NCBI RefSeq assembly: GCF_025961225.1
Contig: NZ_JAOQNG010000003.1
Span: 310,001-374,000 of the forward strand
DNA length: 64,000 bases
Reading direction: 5' to 3'
Source: Azospirillum canadense
GTDB taxonomy: Bacteria; Pseudomonadota; Alphaproteobacteria; Azospirillales; Azospirillaceae
Shown here: positions 1-9,134 of the stretch, in pieces
Layout of the letters: each line of letters opens with the position of its first letter
Numbering within the stretch: position 1 is the first letter of the stretch
Notes under the pieces: model-generated
Databases searched by the model: none
What the model was told of the DNA's origin: nothing
What the model saw: only the letters and a program-made list of their open reading frames with translations
Translations under genes and position numbers: made by a program

Positions 1-618
1 TTTGGCCTGCTCGCCCAACTGAGCATCGAGGTCGGCGATCCGGCGCTCGGTCTCCCGAAGTTGCTCCACCAGGACCTGCAGCACCGTCTTGGCGGCCGCT
101 GGGACCGCCTCGTCACCGGGGTCCGCCAGCCGCATCGTCAATTGCGCGACCTTCGGTGCCCCTTGCGGCGCCACAATGCCGAACTCGGCGAGATGCCCAC
201 GCAAGGCATTGATCAGCGGCGTCTTCTGGCGGACCAGCGTCTCGCGCACCCGGTGGACGACAAGCGTGCTCTGCTGCTCCTCGCTCTTCATCGGCACGAA
301 GCGCATGCTGGGGCGCTGGACGGCCTCGCAGATCGCCTCGGCATCGGCCTGGTCGTTCTTGTGACGCTTGACGTAGGGCTTCACGTACTGCGGCGGCAGC
401 AGACGCACCGTGTGCCCGAGCCTGCTGATCTCGCGAGCCCAGAAATGCGCGCTGGCGCACGCTTCCAGGCCGACCACACAGGCCGGCAGGTTGGCAAAGA
501 ACGTCAGCACCCCATCGCGGCGCACGCGCTTGGTAAGCACGGTCTTACCGCGCCCGTCCACACCGTGAAGCTGGAACACCGACTTGGCCAGATCGAGGCC
601 GATGATCGTGGGCTGCAT
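1..618 (-). CDS. IS110-family transposase, N-terminal part (runs off the window)
   Basis: Reading leftward from the ATG at 618, the frame stays open to the window edge, giving about 206 residues of an IS110-family transposase. The N-terminus MQPTIIGLDLAKSVFQLHG carries the first acidic residue of the DEDD, RuvC-like catalytic domain. Downstream are the family-typical stretches VVGLEACASAHFWARE, VRLLPPQYVKPYVKR and KNDQADAEAICEA. The rest of the protein, including the C-terminal Transposase_20 domain, lies outside the window. IS110 enzymes move a circular intermediate with a DEDD/serine mechanism. The 51 bases at 648-698 just upstream recur near 3611 and probably belong to the element end. Confidence 0.88.
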   Translation of the reverse strand, partial: MQPTIIGLDLAKSVFQLHGVDGRGKTVLTKRVRRDGVLTFFANLPACVVGLEACASAHFWAREISRLGHTVRLLPPQYVKPYVKRHKNDQADAEAICEAVQRPSMRFVPMKSEEQQSTLVVHRVRETLVRQKTPLINALRGHLAEFGIVAPQGAPKVAQLTMRLADPGDEAVPAAAKTVLQVLVEQLRETERRIADLDAQLGEQAK

Positions 619-647
619 GGAAAGATCTCCGTTTCCAGAGGGCCGAT

Positions 648-698
648 CCCCTTCAGGTAAGATCACTCACCAGAGGCGGGGGCGTCCATTCCATCACG
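648..698. repeat. Probable IS end, copy 1 (shared with 3611-3661)
   Basis: About 42 of 51 bases match the segment at 3611-3661, without gaps. Because this copy sits 30 bp upstream of an IS110-family transposase start, it is most simply the terminal or subterminal region of that element. Confidence 0.5.
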
Positions 699-873
699 CT
701 GGCCCCCGGCAGTCGCACGGGCGCTGTTGTGCCGGTGGGCAAATCCACCCGGAGTGACGTGGAGCCGGGATGACCCGTTTGCCGACCGCAAAGTTCACGG
801 GGGATTTCGCCCCAACCACTGACGCGTGGTACTCTCATTCCGTCATCGTGCACGCATCCGAGGGGGAGACGGT

Positions 874-1767
874 ATGATGGACTGGGACAAGCTGCGGGTG
901 TTCCACGCGGTTGCCGAAGCCGGCAGCTTCACCCATGCGGGAGAAGCCCTCAACCTGAGCCAATCGGCGGTCAGCCGGCAGATCAGCGCCCTGGAAGACA
1001 GCCTGGGCGTCGCGCTGTTCCACCGGCACGCCCGCGGGCTGAGCCTGACCGAGCACGGCCAGGTGCTGCACCACACAGCGCACGATGTCTTCGCCAAGCT
1101 GGCCACGACCGAGACCCAGCTCATCGCGAGCAAGGAGATCGCCAAGGGCCCCCTGAAAGTCACGGCCACCGCGGCGTTTGGCGCCACTTGGCTGACGCCG
1201 CGCGTCGGCGAGTTTCTGGCACTCTACCCCGAGATCCAGCTCACTCTGCTGATCGACGACACCGAATTGGACCTCGGCATGCGCAAGGCCGACGTCGCCA
1301 TCCGGGTGAGCCCGCCCCGGCAACCGGACCTCATCCAGCGGCACCTGATGGCCTTTCACTCGCATCTCTACGCGCACCAACGCTATCTCCAGGAGCGCGG
1401 GACGCCACAGGCGGTTTCCGATTTGGCGGCGCACGACCTCATCACCTACCCTCCGGATGTCCGCGGGCCGTTCGCCACCATCCATTGGCTCCGCAGCCTG
1501 GTCACCGAGCCGATCGCCCGCGATCGGACGGTGCTGCAGGTCAACAACCTGTACGCTATCTTCCGTGCGGTGGAGAGCGGGCTCGGCATCGGCGCCCTGC
1601 CCGATTATCTGGCCAAGGACCGCCCTGAGCTGGTGCGCGTGTTGCCCGCCCACTCCGGCGCACAGGTGGACGCCTTCTTCGTCTATCCGGAGGAGCTGCG
1701 GAATTCCAGGCGCATCGCGGTGTTTCGCGACTTCCTCGTCCACAAGGTGGCGGAGAGCCAATTCTAA
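874..1767 (+). CDS. LysR-family transcriptional regulator, LsrB/VtlR-like
   Basis: A 297-residue LysR regulator. The frame opens further upstream, but ATG 874 (MMDWDKLRVF) is preferred: it follows a purine-rich site (GGGGGAGA) and gives the usual family N-terminus. Residues 3-62 form the winged helix-turn-helix (AGSFTHAGEALNLSQSAVSR), followed by a linker and a LysR substrate-binding domain from about residue 90. The opening MDWDKLRVFHAVAEAGSFTH and FHRHARGLSLTEHG strongly recall LsrB/VtlR of Rhizobiales, which control redox and surface polysaccharide or small RNA genes. No thioredoxin reductase gene, the common neighbour in rhizobia, is visible, and the gene is flanked by IS remnants. It is one of the few intact non-IS genes in the left arm. 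The regulon is unknown. Confidence 0.9.
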   Translation: MMDWDKLRVFHAVAEAGSFTHAGEALNLSQSAVSRQISALEDSLGVALFHRHARGLSLTEHGQVLHHTAHDVFAKLATTETQLIASKEIAKGPLKVTATAAFGATWLTPRVGEFLALYPEIQLTLLIDDTELDLGMRKADVAIRVSPPRQPDLIQRHLMAFHSHLYAHQRYLQERGTPQAVSDLAAHDLITYPPDVRGPFATIHWLRSLVTEPIARDRTVLQVNNLYAIFRAVESGLGIGALPDYLAKDRPELVRVLPAHSGAQVDAFFVYPEELRNSRRIAVFRDFLVHKVAESQF

Positions 1768-2205
1768 GGGTTCGGTTGGACGGTGGGCGGCGCGGGGTTT
1801 GAGCGGCATCGGGCGACGATGGTGGCAGGCATCAACGGGCTATGGCTTCGACGCCGCTCTGTAAGCCGCCGCCAATCCTCCATCCCTGCGCTACGCTGCC
1901 GGTCGGCCCTCTTTTTCCTTGCGCCGCGGGGGCCGTCCCACCGTGACAACGCCGAAGCGTCTTTTGCGCCGCGATTGCAGTGGTCCGTGGTGGTGATGAC
2001 TTGGATGATCTGGCGATGAACGCTCCCAGGCTCGATCGCTGGCGGCTGATCCAAATCGCCTCCCACGCGGTCCTGATTGGTCGCGTCAGCGGGCGTCCGC
2101 AACGCCGGACGGGGCCGTTGCGGTCACATCACCCGTCGTGCAGCGCGCATTGGACAGCGGCACGGCGATCACATGCTCGGGCAGCAGCTGTCACGGGTGC
2201 CGCGC
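1768..2205. other. Gene-free stretch between lysR and a small hypothetical gene
   Basis: About 440 bp with only short overlapping frames, none with a convincing ribosome site or recognisable product. A stretch at about 1911-1952 is weakly similar to 8496-8537 (about 30 of 40 bases). I see no terminator or promoter that I would defend. Confidence 0.5.
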
Positions 2206-2403
2206 CTATTTCTTAGTTTTGGTAGGGGCAAACTCAAGGCTGTTTAACAGATTTGCCCAATGAGCCGCATGCTCTTCATCATGGAGAGCAAGAACTCCAG
2301 CCTTCACGCGGACAAACCCGCCCCCGTCATGGTCAAAGACGGTCCAGGCGTGTTGGTCGTCGTTCAGGGCAACGGCGTGTCGGGGTTTCTTGCGCTGCAT
2401 CAT
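2206..2403 (-). CDS. Small hypothetical protein, 65 aa
   Basis: The frame is open further upstream, but the part that looks like protein starts at the double ATG at 2403/2400 (MMQRKKPRHAVALNDDQHAW). The product is hydrophilic with a compact pattern of alternating aromatic and acidic residues (FDHDGGGFVRVKAG, EEHAAHWANLLNSLEF) and a basic tail KTKK. I do not recognise a family, see no signal peptide or membrane segment, and find no strong ribosome site. It lies just downstream, on the opposite strand, of a decayed IS5 copy, so it could be a surviving fragment of older host DNA. Confidence 0.4.
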   Translation of the reverse strand: MMQRKKPRHAVALNDDQHAWTVFDHDGGGFVRVKAGVLALHDEEHAAHWANLLNSLEFAPTKTKK

Positions 2404-2550
2404 GAGCGCATCTATGCCGGAAATGCTGCGATGCAACAAGCCGAACGAAAGGTTAATAGCGGGGCCAGATGCGACGGCCGGCGTGTTGCATGGATGGAGC
2501 CGTTCGGGTAGGCGCGGGCCTGCGTTCCTCGTCAGCCGGACTGTCGCCAT

Positions 2551-3514
2551 TCCGCACAAGGCCAATGCCGCTCGTCGCCATCACAGTCCGCGAGCGAAGC
2601 GCACCGTGACGAGTTGGGCCGAGTACGATGCCGCCCTGCGCCAGCGCGGCAGCCTCATGGTCGGGTTCTCGCAAAAGGCCATCGAGGGGGGAAGGCGGCG
2701 GTGCGCCGAACGCCGGGTGGACCGGCGAGCTATTTGGATCTCGCCACACCAGCGCGCTCCTGCAGCGGGCCGTGTTCCGGCTGGCGTTTCGCCAGACCGA
2801 AGGGCTGATCGGCTCCGTCCTCCAGCGGCTCGGGCTTGAGCTGCTGGTGCCCGATCACTCCACCATCGCCTGCCGCGCCCGAACGGTGACGCTGCCATCA
2901 ACGCCGCGCTCAAGCAGCGGGCCCATCCACCTGCTGGTCGACAGCACGGTACGGAAGCTGTGTGGCCCCGGCGAACGGTTGATCGAGAAACATGGGACGA
3001 AGCGGCGGCACTCCTGGCGTGCGCTACACATCGGCTTGGACGCGGGCAGTGGCCGAATGGTCGCGGCCACGCTGACGGAGCGCGGTGTTGATGACGCCGC
3101 GCAGGTCGGCCCCTTGCTCGATCAAGTCTCCGAACCCGTAGTCTCGGTGACCGGCGATGGCGCGTATGACCGGAGTGGCGTCTATGCGTCCGTGCACGAG
3201 CGCCATCGCGAGGCTGCGGTGGTGGCGCCACCGCGCCGCGATGCCGTGCTCAGCGACACCGCCGAGACGGCGCCCACCCAACGGGACCGCCACATCCTGA
3301 CCATCGCTGCGATGGGCCGGATGGCTTGGCAGCGCGCCAGCGGCGACAACAAGAGAGCAGGTGTGAGAGCCAAATGGCGCGCTGGAAGGGCGTCCTCGGC
3401 GAGGCGCTGCGCTTCCATTCCGATCAGGCGCAGGCCACCGAAGTCGCCATCGGCGTTGCCGTCCTCAACCGCATGCTCGACCTCAGACGCCCGAACTCTG
3501 TCCGCGTCGCCTGA
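2551..3514 (+). pseudogene. Decayed IS5-family transposase (IS903-like group)
   Basis: The three pieces together match, end to end, the complete IS5-family transposase at 20572-21540. The first piece (TVTSWAEYDAALRQRGSLM) is in one frame to about 2690. The second (RQTEGLIGSVLQRLG, HLLVDSTVRKLCG, GDGAYDRSGVY, APTQRDRHI) is in another to about 3370. The C-terminus (ARWKGVLGEALRFHSD, LNRMLDLRRPNSVRVA) is in a third and ends at 3514. At least two frameshifts therefore inactivate it, although the aspartates of the DDE triad are still readable. No intact terminal repeats were found. Confidence 0.88.
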
Positions 3515-3610
3515 TCACCAACGGCAATGGTGGCGACCTCCTGCCCGTCTCGCCTCCCCGCACACGCCGATTCCCGTCCGATGGCGTCACTCCGTTTCGA
3601 AATGGCCGCT

Positions 3611-3661
3611 CCCCTTCAGATGGGACCACTCGCCAGACACGGGGGCGTCCATCCCATCATG
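3611..3661. repeat. Probable IS end, copy 2 (no element attached)
   Basis: Matches 648-698 at about 42 of 51 positions without gaps, but there is no IS110-type gene beside it. The simplest reading is a solo terminus left after loss of the rest of an element. Confidence 0.45.
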
Positions 3662-3814
3662 GTGACCACAAAGGATATCGCCGCTCCGCTTAGAATCAGA
3701 CCGTCCATACCAAATCGAATTGCCATTCAGAATAAGGCATCTCTGAAGGAAATTTGAACGTGGAAAGCACAGAGTGCACCATAGGGACACAAGCGGTATT
3801 GGGAGGACAGCGCC

Positions 3815-4408
3815 ATGCATAAAAATAGCGCGATTTTCGGAACAATAGACAACGATTTCATCTGGGCAAAGTCCGGCAGCGACGTTGTGCGCGCTGGTTC
3901 GGGCAACGACATCGTGTTCGGCCGAGCCGGGAAGGATGAGCTTTTCGGCGAGGCTGGAAACGACACGCTCTACGGCGGAAACCAAGTTGATCATCTGGAG
4001 GGAGGTCCCGGCAACGACCTGTTGTGCGGTGGCAACGGCGATGACCTGTTTTTCTTCTACAGCGGCCAGGACACCTTCGTCGGCGGGTCCGGGCACGACT
4101 ACTTCATGATGAACGGCAGCACCACATCCGGGAACTCGATCACCGTCGAAGACTTCAAGCTTGGGGAGGATTGGCTCCACAACACTGACTACTTCGGCCT
4201 GACAAGCGTGTCCTCGATCAACGGAGGATGCGACACCCAGCTGGTCTTTTCGGACATCCTGCACGAGGACAATCCCGGATCGCCGGTGTCTATCGTCCTG
4301 GCTGGCGTGTCGCTGAGCGAAATCCACGACTATCTGGCGCCGATCAACGGCGGCACCGATCTGCTGCCCTTGTTCAAGAGCCACCTCGAGATCCCCTGGA
4401 ATTTCTGA
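3815..4408 (+). CDS. Small RTX-type calcium-binding protein, 197 aa
   Basis: ATG 3815 follows a good ribosome site (GGGAGGA at 3799-3805). Residues about 18-105 contain a run of nonapeptide-like RTX motifs of the GGxGxDxx type (GSGNDIVFG, GEAGNDTLYGG, GGPGNDLLCGG, GGSGHDYF). These fold as a calcium-bound parallel beta roll in hemolysin-type proteins. The C-terminal half (about 105-197) is acidic and beta-rich without repeats (SITVEDFKLGEDWL, VSIVLAGVSLSEI). That is where type I secretion signals usually lie. No signal peptide, catalytic domain or adjacent type I secretion genes are present. At 197 residues it is far shorter than RTX toxins and may be a secreted calcium-binding accessory protein or the remnant tail of a larger one. 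Confidence 0.82.
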   Translation: MHKNSAIFGTIDNDFIWAKSGSDVVRAGSGNDIVFGRAGKDELFGEAGNDTLYGGNQVDHLEGGPGNDLLCGGNGDDLFFFYSGQDTFVGGSGHDYFMMNGSTTSGNSITVEDFKLGEDWLHNTDYFGLTSVSSINGGCDTQLVFSDILHEDNPGSPVSIVLAGVSLSEIHDYLAPINGGTDLLPLFKSHLEIPWNF

Positions 4409-4714
4409 CGTGAGGCAGTGTGGCAGGGCTGTGCAATTCTCCTCATGAGGCCCCGAGTGCGAGCAGGCGAACGAGGCTGAATGCGTTGGCGTAGGTTCCG
4501 GCAGCTTTCGCGTCAGCTTGATCACGCCGGGGTTATAAAAGACGGAGAGGACCACCTCCAATGAGTGCTCGTGCAGCGAGGCTCTGGTTTGGCGCCGTGG
4601 GGTGTGGTGTAGCAGAAGTGCGCCTCCCCATTGCTTTGGTGCAGGGATGGGGTAGCTGTCAGCATGGACGTGGTCGGGTCAGGCGTACCCCCTGCCTGAT
4701 CGATCCGCCCGAGT
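4409..4714. other. Gene-free stretch between RTX gene and IS remnant
   Basis: About 300 bp with no supported gene. Short frames on both strands lack ribosome sites and look like shadows. No clear terminator follows the RTX gene. Confidence 0.5.
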
Positions 4715-5090
4715 ATGCCGCACGAGCACAATGCCGACCGTCGCCACCGGATTCCGAGAGCCCGCTCCAAGGTTAGGAACTGGTCGGCCTATGAAGCCGG
4801 GCTGCGTCGGCGCGGCTCCTTGACCATCTGGTTTTCGCAAAAGGCCATTGCGGCGGGCGCCGCCGCGGTCCACGCCGGGTAGCCAAGCGCGCTACTCGGA
4901 CCTCACGATCGAGACGGCACGGATCCTGAGGGCGGTGTTTCGCCAACCGCTGCGGCAGACCGAAGGGCTGGTCAGCTCGCTGCTCGCACTGATGGAACTG
5001 GACCTGCCGGTGCCGCATCACTGCACGCTGAGCCGGCGGGCCGGAACGCTGGCGATGGCGCCGGCGGCGACGGACCGGTGCGCGTCCTTG
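4715..5090 (+). pseudogene. N-terminal remnant of an IS5-family transposase
   Basis: From ATG 4715 the frame reads MPHEHNADRRHRIP then VRNWSAYEAGLRRRGSLTIW and stops at 4878. The homology continues in a second frame (SQARYSDLTIETARILR, LRQTEGLVSSLLALM, LPVPHHCTLSRRAG) to about 5090 and then ends abruptly. Compared with the complete copy at 20572-21540 this is roughly the first 130 residues, frameshifted once and lacking the whole catalytic core. Confidence 0.85.
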
Positions 5091-5336
5091 CTCCGTTTGA
5101 CGTGGCGCGCTCGGGCAAGCCCCGCGAACATCCAGCCGTATTCCTGAATGCCCCAACACACCGGATCCCAACAACGTTGGCCATCGCACAGGGGCCCAGC
5201 TGTGTGAGGGTGCTGAGGGAAGTGATGGCGAGACGGTTCAAGCCGGGGATCGGGAAGACCCATGTACTGTCATGCGCCGGGACTATCCGGAATTTCGTGC
5301 TCGGCGGGGGTATAGTGAGACGGAAGGAGCCCCCTT

Positions 5337-6344
5337 ATGGCACGACGCAAAGCCCCTGTTATCCCTGACGCGATCCTTGACCAGCTGCTGGCGGGAGCCG
5401 ATGCCAAGACGGCGTTTGAGCAGAACGGCTTGCTCGATCAGCTGAAGAAAGCACTGACGGAGCGGGCGCTGAAAGCGGAGTTGGATCATCATCTGGCCAG
5501 CGATGAGAGCGACAACCGCCGCAATGGCTATGGCCGCAAGACGGTGCTGACCAATGGGGGAAAGCTTGATTTGGCCATTCCCCGCGACCGGACAGGGACG
5601 TTCGATCCAGCGCTGATCGGCAAGTACCAGCGGCGTTTCCCCGGCTTCGACGAGACGATCATCTCGATGTACGCGCGGGGCATGTCGACGCGGGAGATCA
5701 CCGGGCACCTGCGGGAGCTCTATGGCAGAGGTCTCGGCCGACCTGATCTCCACGGTGACGGACGCGGTGATCGACGAGGTGACGACCTGGCAGAACCGGC
5801 CCCTAGAAGCAATCTACCCGCTGGTGTTCCTGGATGCCATCCGGGTCAAGATCCGGGACGAAGGCTTGGTGCGCAACAAAGCCATCCATGTGGCCATCGG
5901 CGTGCGGGCCGACGGCGCCAAGGAGGTGCTGGGCCTGTGGATCGAACAGAACGAAGGCGCCAAGTTCTGGTTGCGCGTGCTGAACGAATTGAAGAACCGC
6001 GGCGTGGAGGACATCCTGCTGGCCGTGGTCGACGGCCTGAAGGGGTTTCCCGAGGCGATCGCGGCGGCCTATCCCGAGACGATCGTCCAAACCTGCATCG
6101 TTCATCTGTTGCGCCACAGCATGGAATTTGCGTCTTGGAAGGACCGCAGGGCCATCGCGGCCGCCTTGAAGACGGTCTACGACGCCGTCGACGACAAAGC
6201 CGCCGAGGCCGCCCTGACCGCTTTCGAGGACGGACCCTGGGGTGAAAAATACGCAGCCATCGGCAAGGCGTGGCGCCGGGCGTGGCAGGAGGTCATTCCC
6301 TTCTTCGCCTTCCCCCGCGAGGTCCGGCGTATCCTCTACACCAC
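5337..6344 (+). pseudogene. IS256-family transposase, 5' part (frameshifted and interrupted)
   Basis: ATG 5337 starts MARRKAPVIPDAILDQLL and reads typical IS256 (Transposase_mut) sequence: KTAFEQNGLLDQLKKAL, RNGYGRKTV, DETIISMYARGMSTREI. Near 5730, just after HLRELYG, a base is missing. The protein continues in the next frame (VSADLISTVTDAVIDEV, LVFLDAIRVKIRD with the first catalytic aspartate, LLAVVDGLKGFPEAI with the second). It breaks off at LYTT about 6344, where the IS110-carrying insert begins. The glutamate-bearing end lies at 8113-8325. Two independent lesions make it non-functional. Confidence 0.92.
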
Positions 6345-6467
6345 GGATGAGATTGACAAGTTCCGATGTGACCTGATCTGCCGACAGCGTTTTTCACCCG
6401 TGACCGTGGTACAGGCCCTCGCAAGCATCGGCTCGCTCCCCGGCATTCGGGACATGAATGCCCCTCT

Positions 6468-6552
6468 GCGCGGCGCGGTGCCGCGGTCAAGCCCCGCAGC
6501 CGCGCAGCGGTGCGCCTTCGGCGCAGGGCTTGACCGCGGCACCGCGCCGCGC
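6468..6552. repeat. 85-bp branched palindrome (27-bp perfect outer stem)
   Basis: Bases 6468-6494 are the exact reverse complement of 6526-6552. The 31-base interior holds two further short inverted repeats, CCGC/GCGG near 6500-6510 and TGCGCC/GGCGCA at 6511-6525. The whole can fold as a three-way, cruciform-like structure. It lies between the broken IS256 gene and the 3' end of the IS110 transposase. It may be an element end, an extragenic palindromic repeat or a small mobile palindrome. Confidence 0.75.
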
Positions 6553-6624
6553 GACCCTTTCTTCGTCCCGAAGGCGGGCTGATCTTGCACTCAGTTCGCC
6601 GGTGGCATCGGTGGCGGTCCGCCG

Positions 6625-7866
6625 TCACGGCTCTCCCGCGGGTGCGGCTTGCGTTGGCGCCGACGCCGCTTTAGGGCGGCGTGGCTGCCAGTGGCTGACG
6701 AACGCCTCGTCAGCCTGCTGGGCCTGTTGCGCCATGACGATCTCATGATCGCGCAGGACCTTGATGTTGTAGGCGTAGGCCGCACCAGGCCGATTGCCTT
6801 TCTTCAGCGGCGCTCCCGCCTGCAATTCCATCGCGCGGGTCTTGTGGGCGACCAGAGCCGGCCGTGCCCACTGGTAATCCGTGCCCTTGGACAAGAGATG
6901 CCAGCAGAGCACCGCCAGCTTGCGAGCCACGGCGACGGCGGCGACTTGGTGGCCACGGCGGGCGCGAATGCGCAGGAAGAACGCCCGCAGCGGTCCCGGC
7001 GCCTTGGACGCCGCCCAGGCCGCCTCGACCAGCAGGGCGCGGGCGTGGGAGCGTCCCCGCTTGCTGATGCGGCCATATTGGGCGAGCCCAAGCCCGGACT
7101 GGTGAACCCGAGGATTGAGCCCGACGTAGCTCACCAGCTTCTGCGGGCTGTCGAAGCGATGGATATCACCAATCGCGGCAACCAGCCCGGCGGCGACGGT
7201 GAGGTTGACGCCGGAGATCGTCAGAAGCCGTCTGACCGCAGGATCATCACAGACGGATTGGGCAATCTCACGGTCGAGCCCCTGCAAGTCCTCGCCCAAG
7301 CGATCAAGTTCGCGCAGGTGGCGCTCAATGGCCGCCCGTTCGTCATCGGGAAGTGGTTGACGCGCCAGCCAGGCCCGCCCCCGGTGGCCGAACAGATCAG
7401 CGTGCGGGCATGGCGGGATCAGATGGGCGTGCAGGATCGCGTGGACCTCGTTCTTGATCCGGGTGCGGTGCCGGACCACTTGGTTGCGCCGCGTCACCAG
7501 ACGGCGGCGCCGTTCGGTTTCGGCGTCCGGCAGCCAGACCTCGGGCAGGAAATCGGCCGCCCGCAAAGACGCCAGCACGCCGGCGTCGATTTTGTCGGTC
7601 TTGACGTGGGCGTGGGCGATCGCCTTGACCTCCAGCGGGTTGGCAATGATCACGCGCGCCACGAAGGGCGAGAGAACGCGGACGACGGCCATGCTGTTGC
7701 CGGTCGCCTCGACGACGACCTCGTCCTCCGTGGTCAGCATGCGGCCGAAGCCTTCCAGGCCCGAGCGGGTCATATCGACCCGGCCGGCCGGTCGCAGCCG
7801 GCCGTCCTCCCAGAACACGACCTCGGCAAAGGTGCGATGGATGTCCATTCCGACGATGCGTCGCAT
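6625..7866 (-). CDS. IS110-family transposase, complete, 413 aa
   Basis: An intact 413-residue frame starting MRRIVGMDIHRTFAEVVFW. The N-terminal DEDD domain shows D8, the VVVEATGNSMAVVRVL segment (E at about 54) and KTDKIDAGVLASL near residue 95. The C-terminal Transposase_20 domain includes LLTISGVNLTVAAGLVAAIG and FDSPQKLVSYVGLNPRVHQS, with the expected serine region after it (RISKRGRSHARALLVEAAW). Length and domain order are normal. It sits on the opposite strand inside the IS256 gene, so it arrived later. IS110 elements lack classical terminal repeats, so exact boundaries (about 6345-8112) are inferred from the broken host gene. Confidence 0.93.
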   Translation of the reverse strand: MRRIVGMDIHRTFAEVVFWEDGRLRPAGRVDMTRSGLEGFGRMLTTEDEVVVEATGNSMAVVRVLSPFVARVIIANPLEVKAIAHAHVKTDKIDAGVLASLRAADFLPEVWLPDAETERRRRLVTRRNQVVRHRTRIKNEVHAILHAHLIPPCPHADLFGHRGRAWLARQPLPDDERAAIERHLRELDRLGEDLQGLDREIAQSVCDDPAVRRLLTISGVNLTVAAGLVAAIGDIHRFDSPQKLVSYVGLNPRVHQSGLGLAQYGRISKRGRSHARALLVEAAWAASKAPGPLRAFFLRIRARRGHQVAAVAVARKLAVLCWHLLSKGTDYQWARPALVAHKTRAMELQAGAPLKKGNRPGAAYAYNIKVLRDHEIVMAQQAQQADEAFVSHWQPRRPKAASAPTQAAPAGEP

Positions 7867-8112
7867 GATGGCTCTCCCTCATGAACGGCGGGAGCGGCGG
7901 GCAACACGACAACTACGGATCCGCGCTCGCAGCGCAACCGGGTGGGTCGCAGGGGCGGCCAGCTACTAACACGAGCTCGCAGCTCATCGTATACATCGGC
8001 CTGCCCACCTTACGCGCTCCCGATGCCCCTTGTCCCGGATGGTCGCACCTTACATCAGAGCCCAAGAGGCCCCAACCGGACGAGGGCGGCATCGGGCATC
8101 ATCATACCAGTT

Positions 8113-8325
8113 ACCAACGCCATCGAGGCCTTGAACTCAAAGCTGCGCCGGGCGGTGCGGGCCAGGGGGCATTTCCCCAATGACGAGGCCGCCCTGAAGC
8201 TCCTGTTTCTCGTCTTGAACCGCGCCGAGAAAGACTGGAAAATGCCGCCGCGGGAATGGACGGCCGCCAAGGCGCAGATGGCCGTCATCTTCGGCGAGCG
8301 ATTCTCTAAGGCGATGAGCGCCTGA
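8113..8325 (+). pseudogene. IS256-family transposase, 3' part
   Basis: Continues the interrupted gene at 5337-6344. The segment TNAIEALNSKLRRAVRARG contains the conserved NAIE with the third catalytic residue of the DDE triad. It is followed by KLLFLVLNRAEKDWKMP and the normal C-terminus ending FSKAMSA at 8325. The join with LYTT at 6344 restores the canonical YTTNAIEALN. Confidence 0.92.
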
Positions 8326-8597
8326 AAGTGAAACCCGCCCCCGCCGAGCACGAAATTCCTGATAGTCCCCATGCGCCTCAAGCGCGGCACGTTGATCGGG
8401 ACCCAATCCGCGGAGTTCATCATGGCCCGCGGTCATCAGCACCGCACCTTTCGAGGCCGGAAACAGGACCGCACCTGACCATTTCGCCAAGCCAGACCTC
8501 TTTTCCCTTGCACCGCAGCGGTCGTCCACACATGACGGTGCCGTTCATATTGCCTCCCTGCGTCACTCAGGCCCTGGTTCCTGCGCTGCGTTCCGCT

Positions 8598-9134
8598 TCA
8601 CCTCCGTGGACTCGTCCCACAGTCCCCGGCGGATGGTGCCGGCCATCGTGGCTTGCGCTTCATCTGTTGCAGCCGTTCCGCCGCCTCCTTAGCGAACTTC
8701 TTGCGGGCGGCAAGCGCCAGTCGAGCCTGCGCACTCACCACCTGAGCCCGGTGCCCCGCGTCCTGCGCCTTGCTCAGTATCGCTTGGAGATCGATCGCGT
8801 GAACTGGCTGGCGCCCGCTGGATGCGCTGGGGCCACACCTGGCGGCCTTGAGCAGGTGGTGGCACATGGCCGGCCAGCGTCCGGCCGCTTCGAGCCGTCG
8901 ATAATATCCGTATACCGTCGGCCAAGGCGGAAAGTGCGGCGGTGGGGGCAACTCCCGCCAGGAGCAGCCGGTCCGCAGCTTGTGGTACAAGGCGTCCAGT
9001 ACCGGCCGGACATCGGGCGCGCGGGGCCGCCCGGTCCGCTGGGGTGTGGGGACCAGACGCATGAGGTGGGCGTAATCCGCCTCACTCAGACAGTCGTTCG
9101 GCGCCCAGTGCGGGGCGCAAGGTCGATCAGCCAT
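8598..9134 (-). pseudogene. IS5-family OrfA-like transposase fragment (DUF4096)
   Basis: From ATG 9134 the first 100 residues (MADRPCAPHWAPNDCLSEAD, RTGRPRAPDVRPVLDALYHK, LRTGCSWRELP, TVYGYYRRLEAAGRW) are the DUF4096 DNA-binding half of two-frame IS5-family transposases. After about residue 100 (HHLLKAAR) the homology stops. The remaining 78 residues, rich in Ala, Lys and Arg, do not resemble OrfA, and no OrfB with the DDE core follows. It is therefore a truncated transposase fused by chance to unrelated sequence. Confidence 0.75.

Larger units (their letters stand above)
5271..8377. mobile_element. IS256-family element with 8-bp target duplication, interrupted by an IS110-family element
   Basis: The inverted ends can be read directly. 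The left end begins at 5279 (GGGACTATCCGGAATTTCG and on to about 5311) and the right end finishes at 8369 with its reverse complement, one internal mismatch over about 30 bases. Outside both ends lies the same octamer CATGCGCC (5271-5278 and 8370-8377), the 8-bp target duplication expected of IS256 enzymes. The element contains a transposase gene split into 5337-6344 and 8113-8325 by about 1.77 kb of foreign DNA carrying an IS110-family transposase and a long palindrome. Before the second insertion the element would have been about 1.3 kb. Confidence 0.9.

Noticed and set aside
835..1809. Long minus-strand frame opposite the LysR gene
   Set aside because: Mirror frame of a clear coding gene; the sense strand carries the HTH and family motifs.
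1911..1952. Weak similarity between 1911-1952 and 8496-8537
   Set aside because: About 30 of 40 bases in GC-rich sequence, with no structural context; not enough to call a repeat or IS end.
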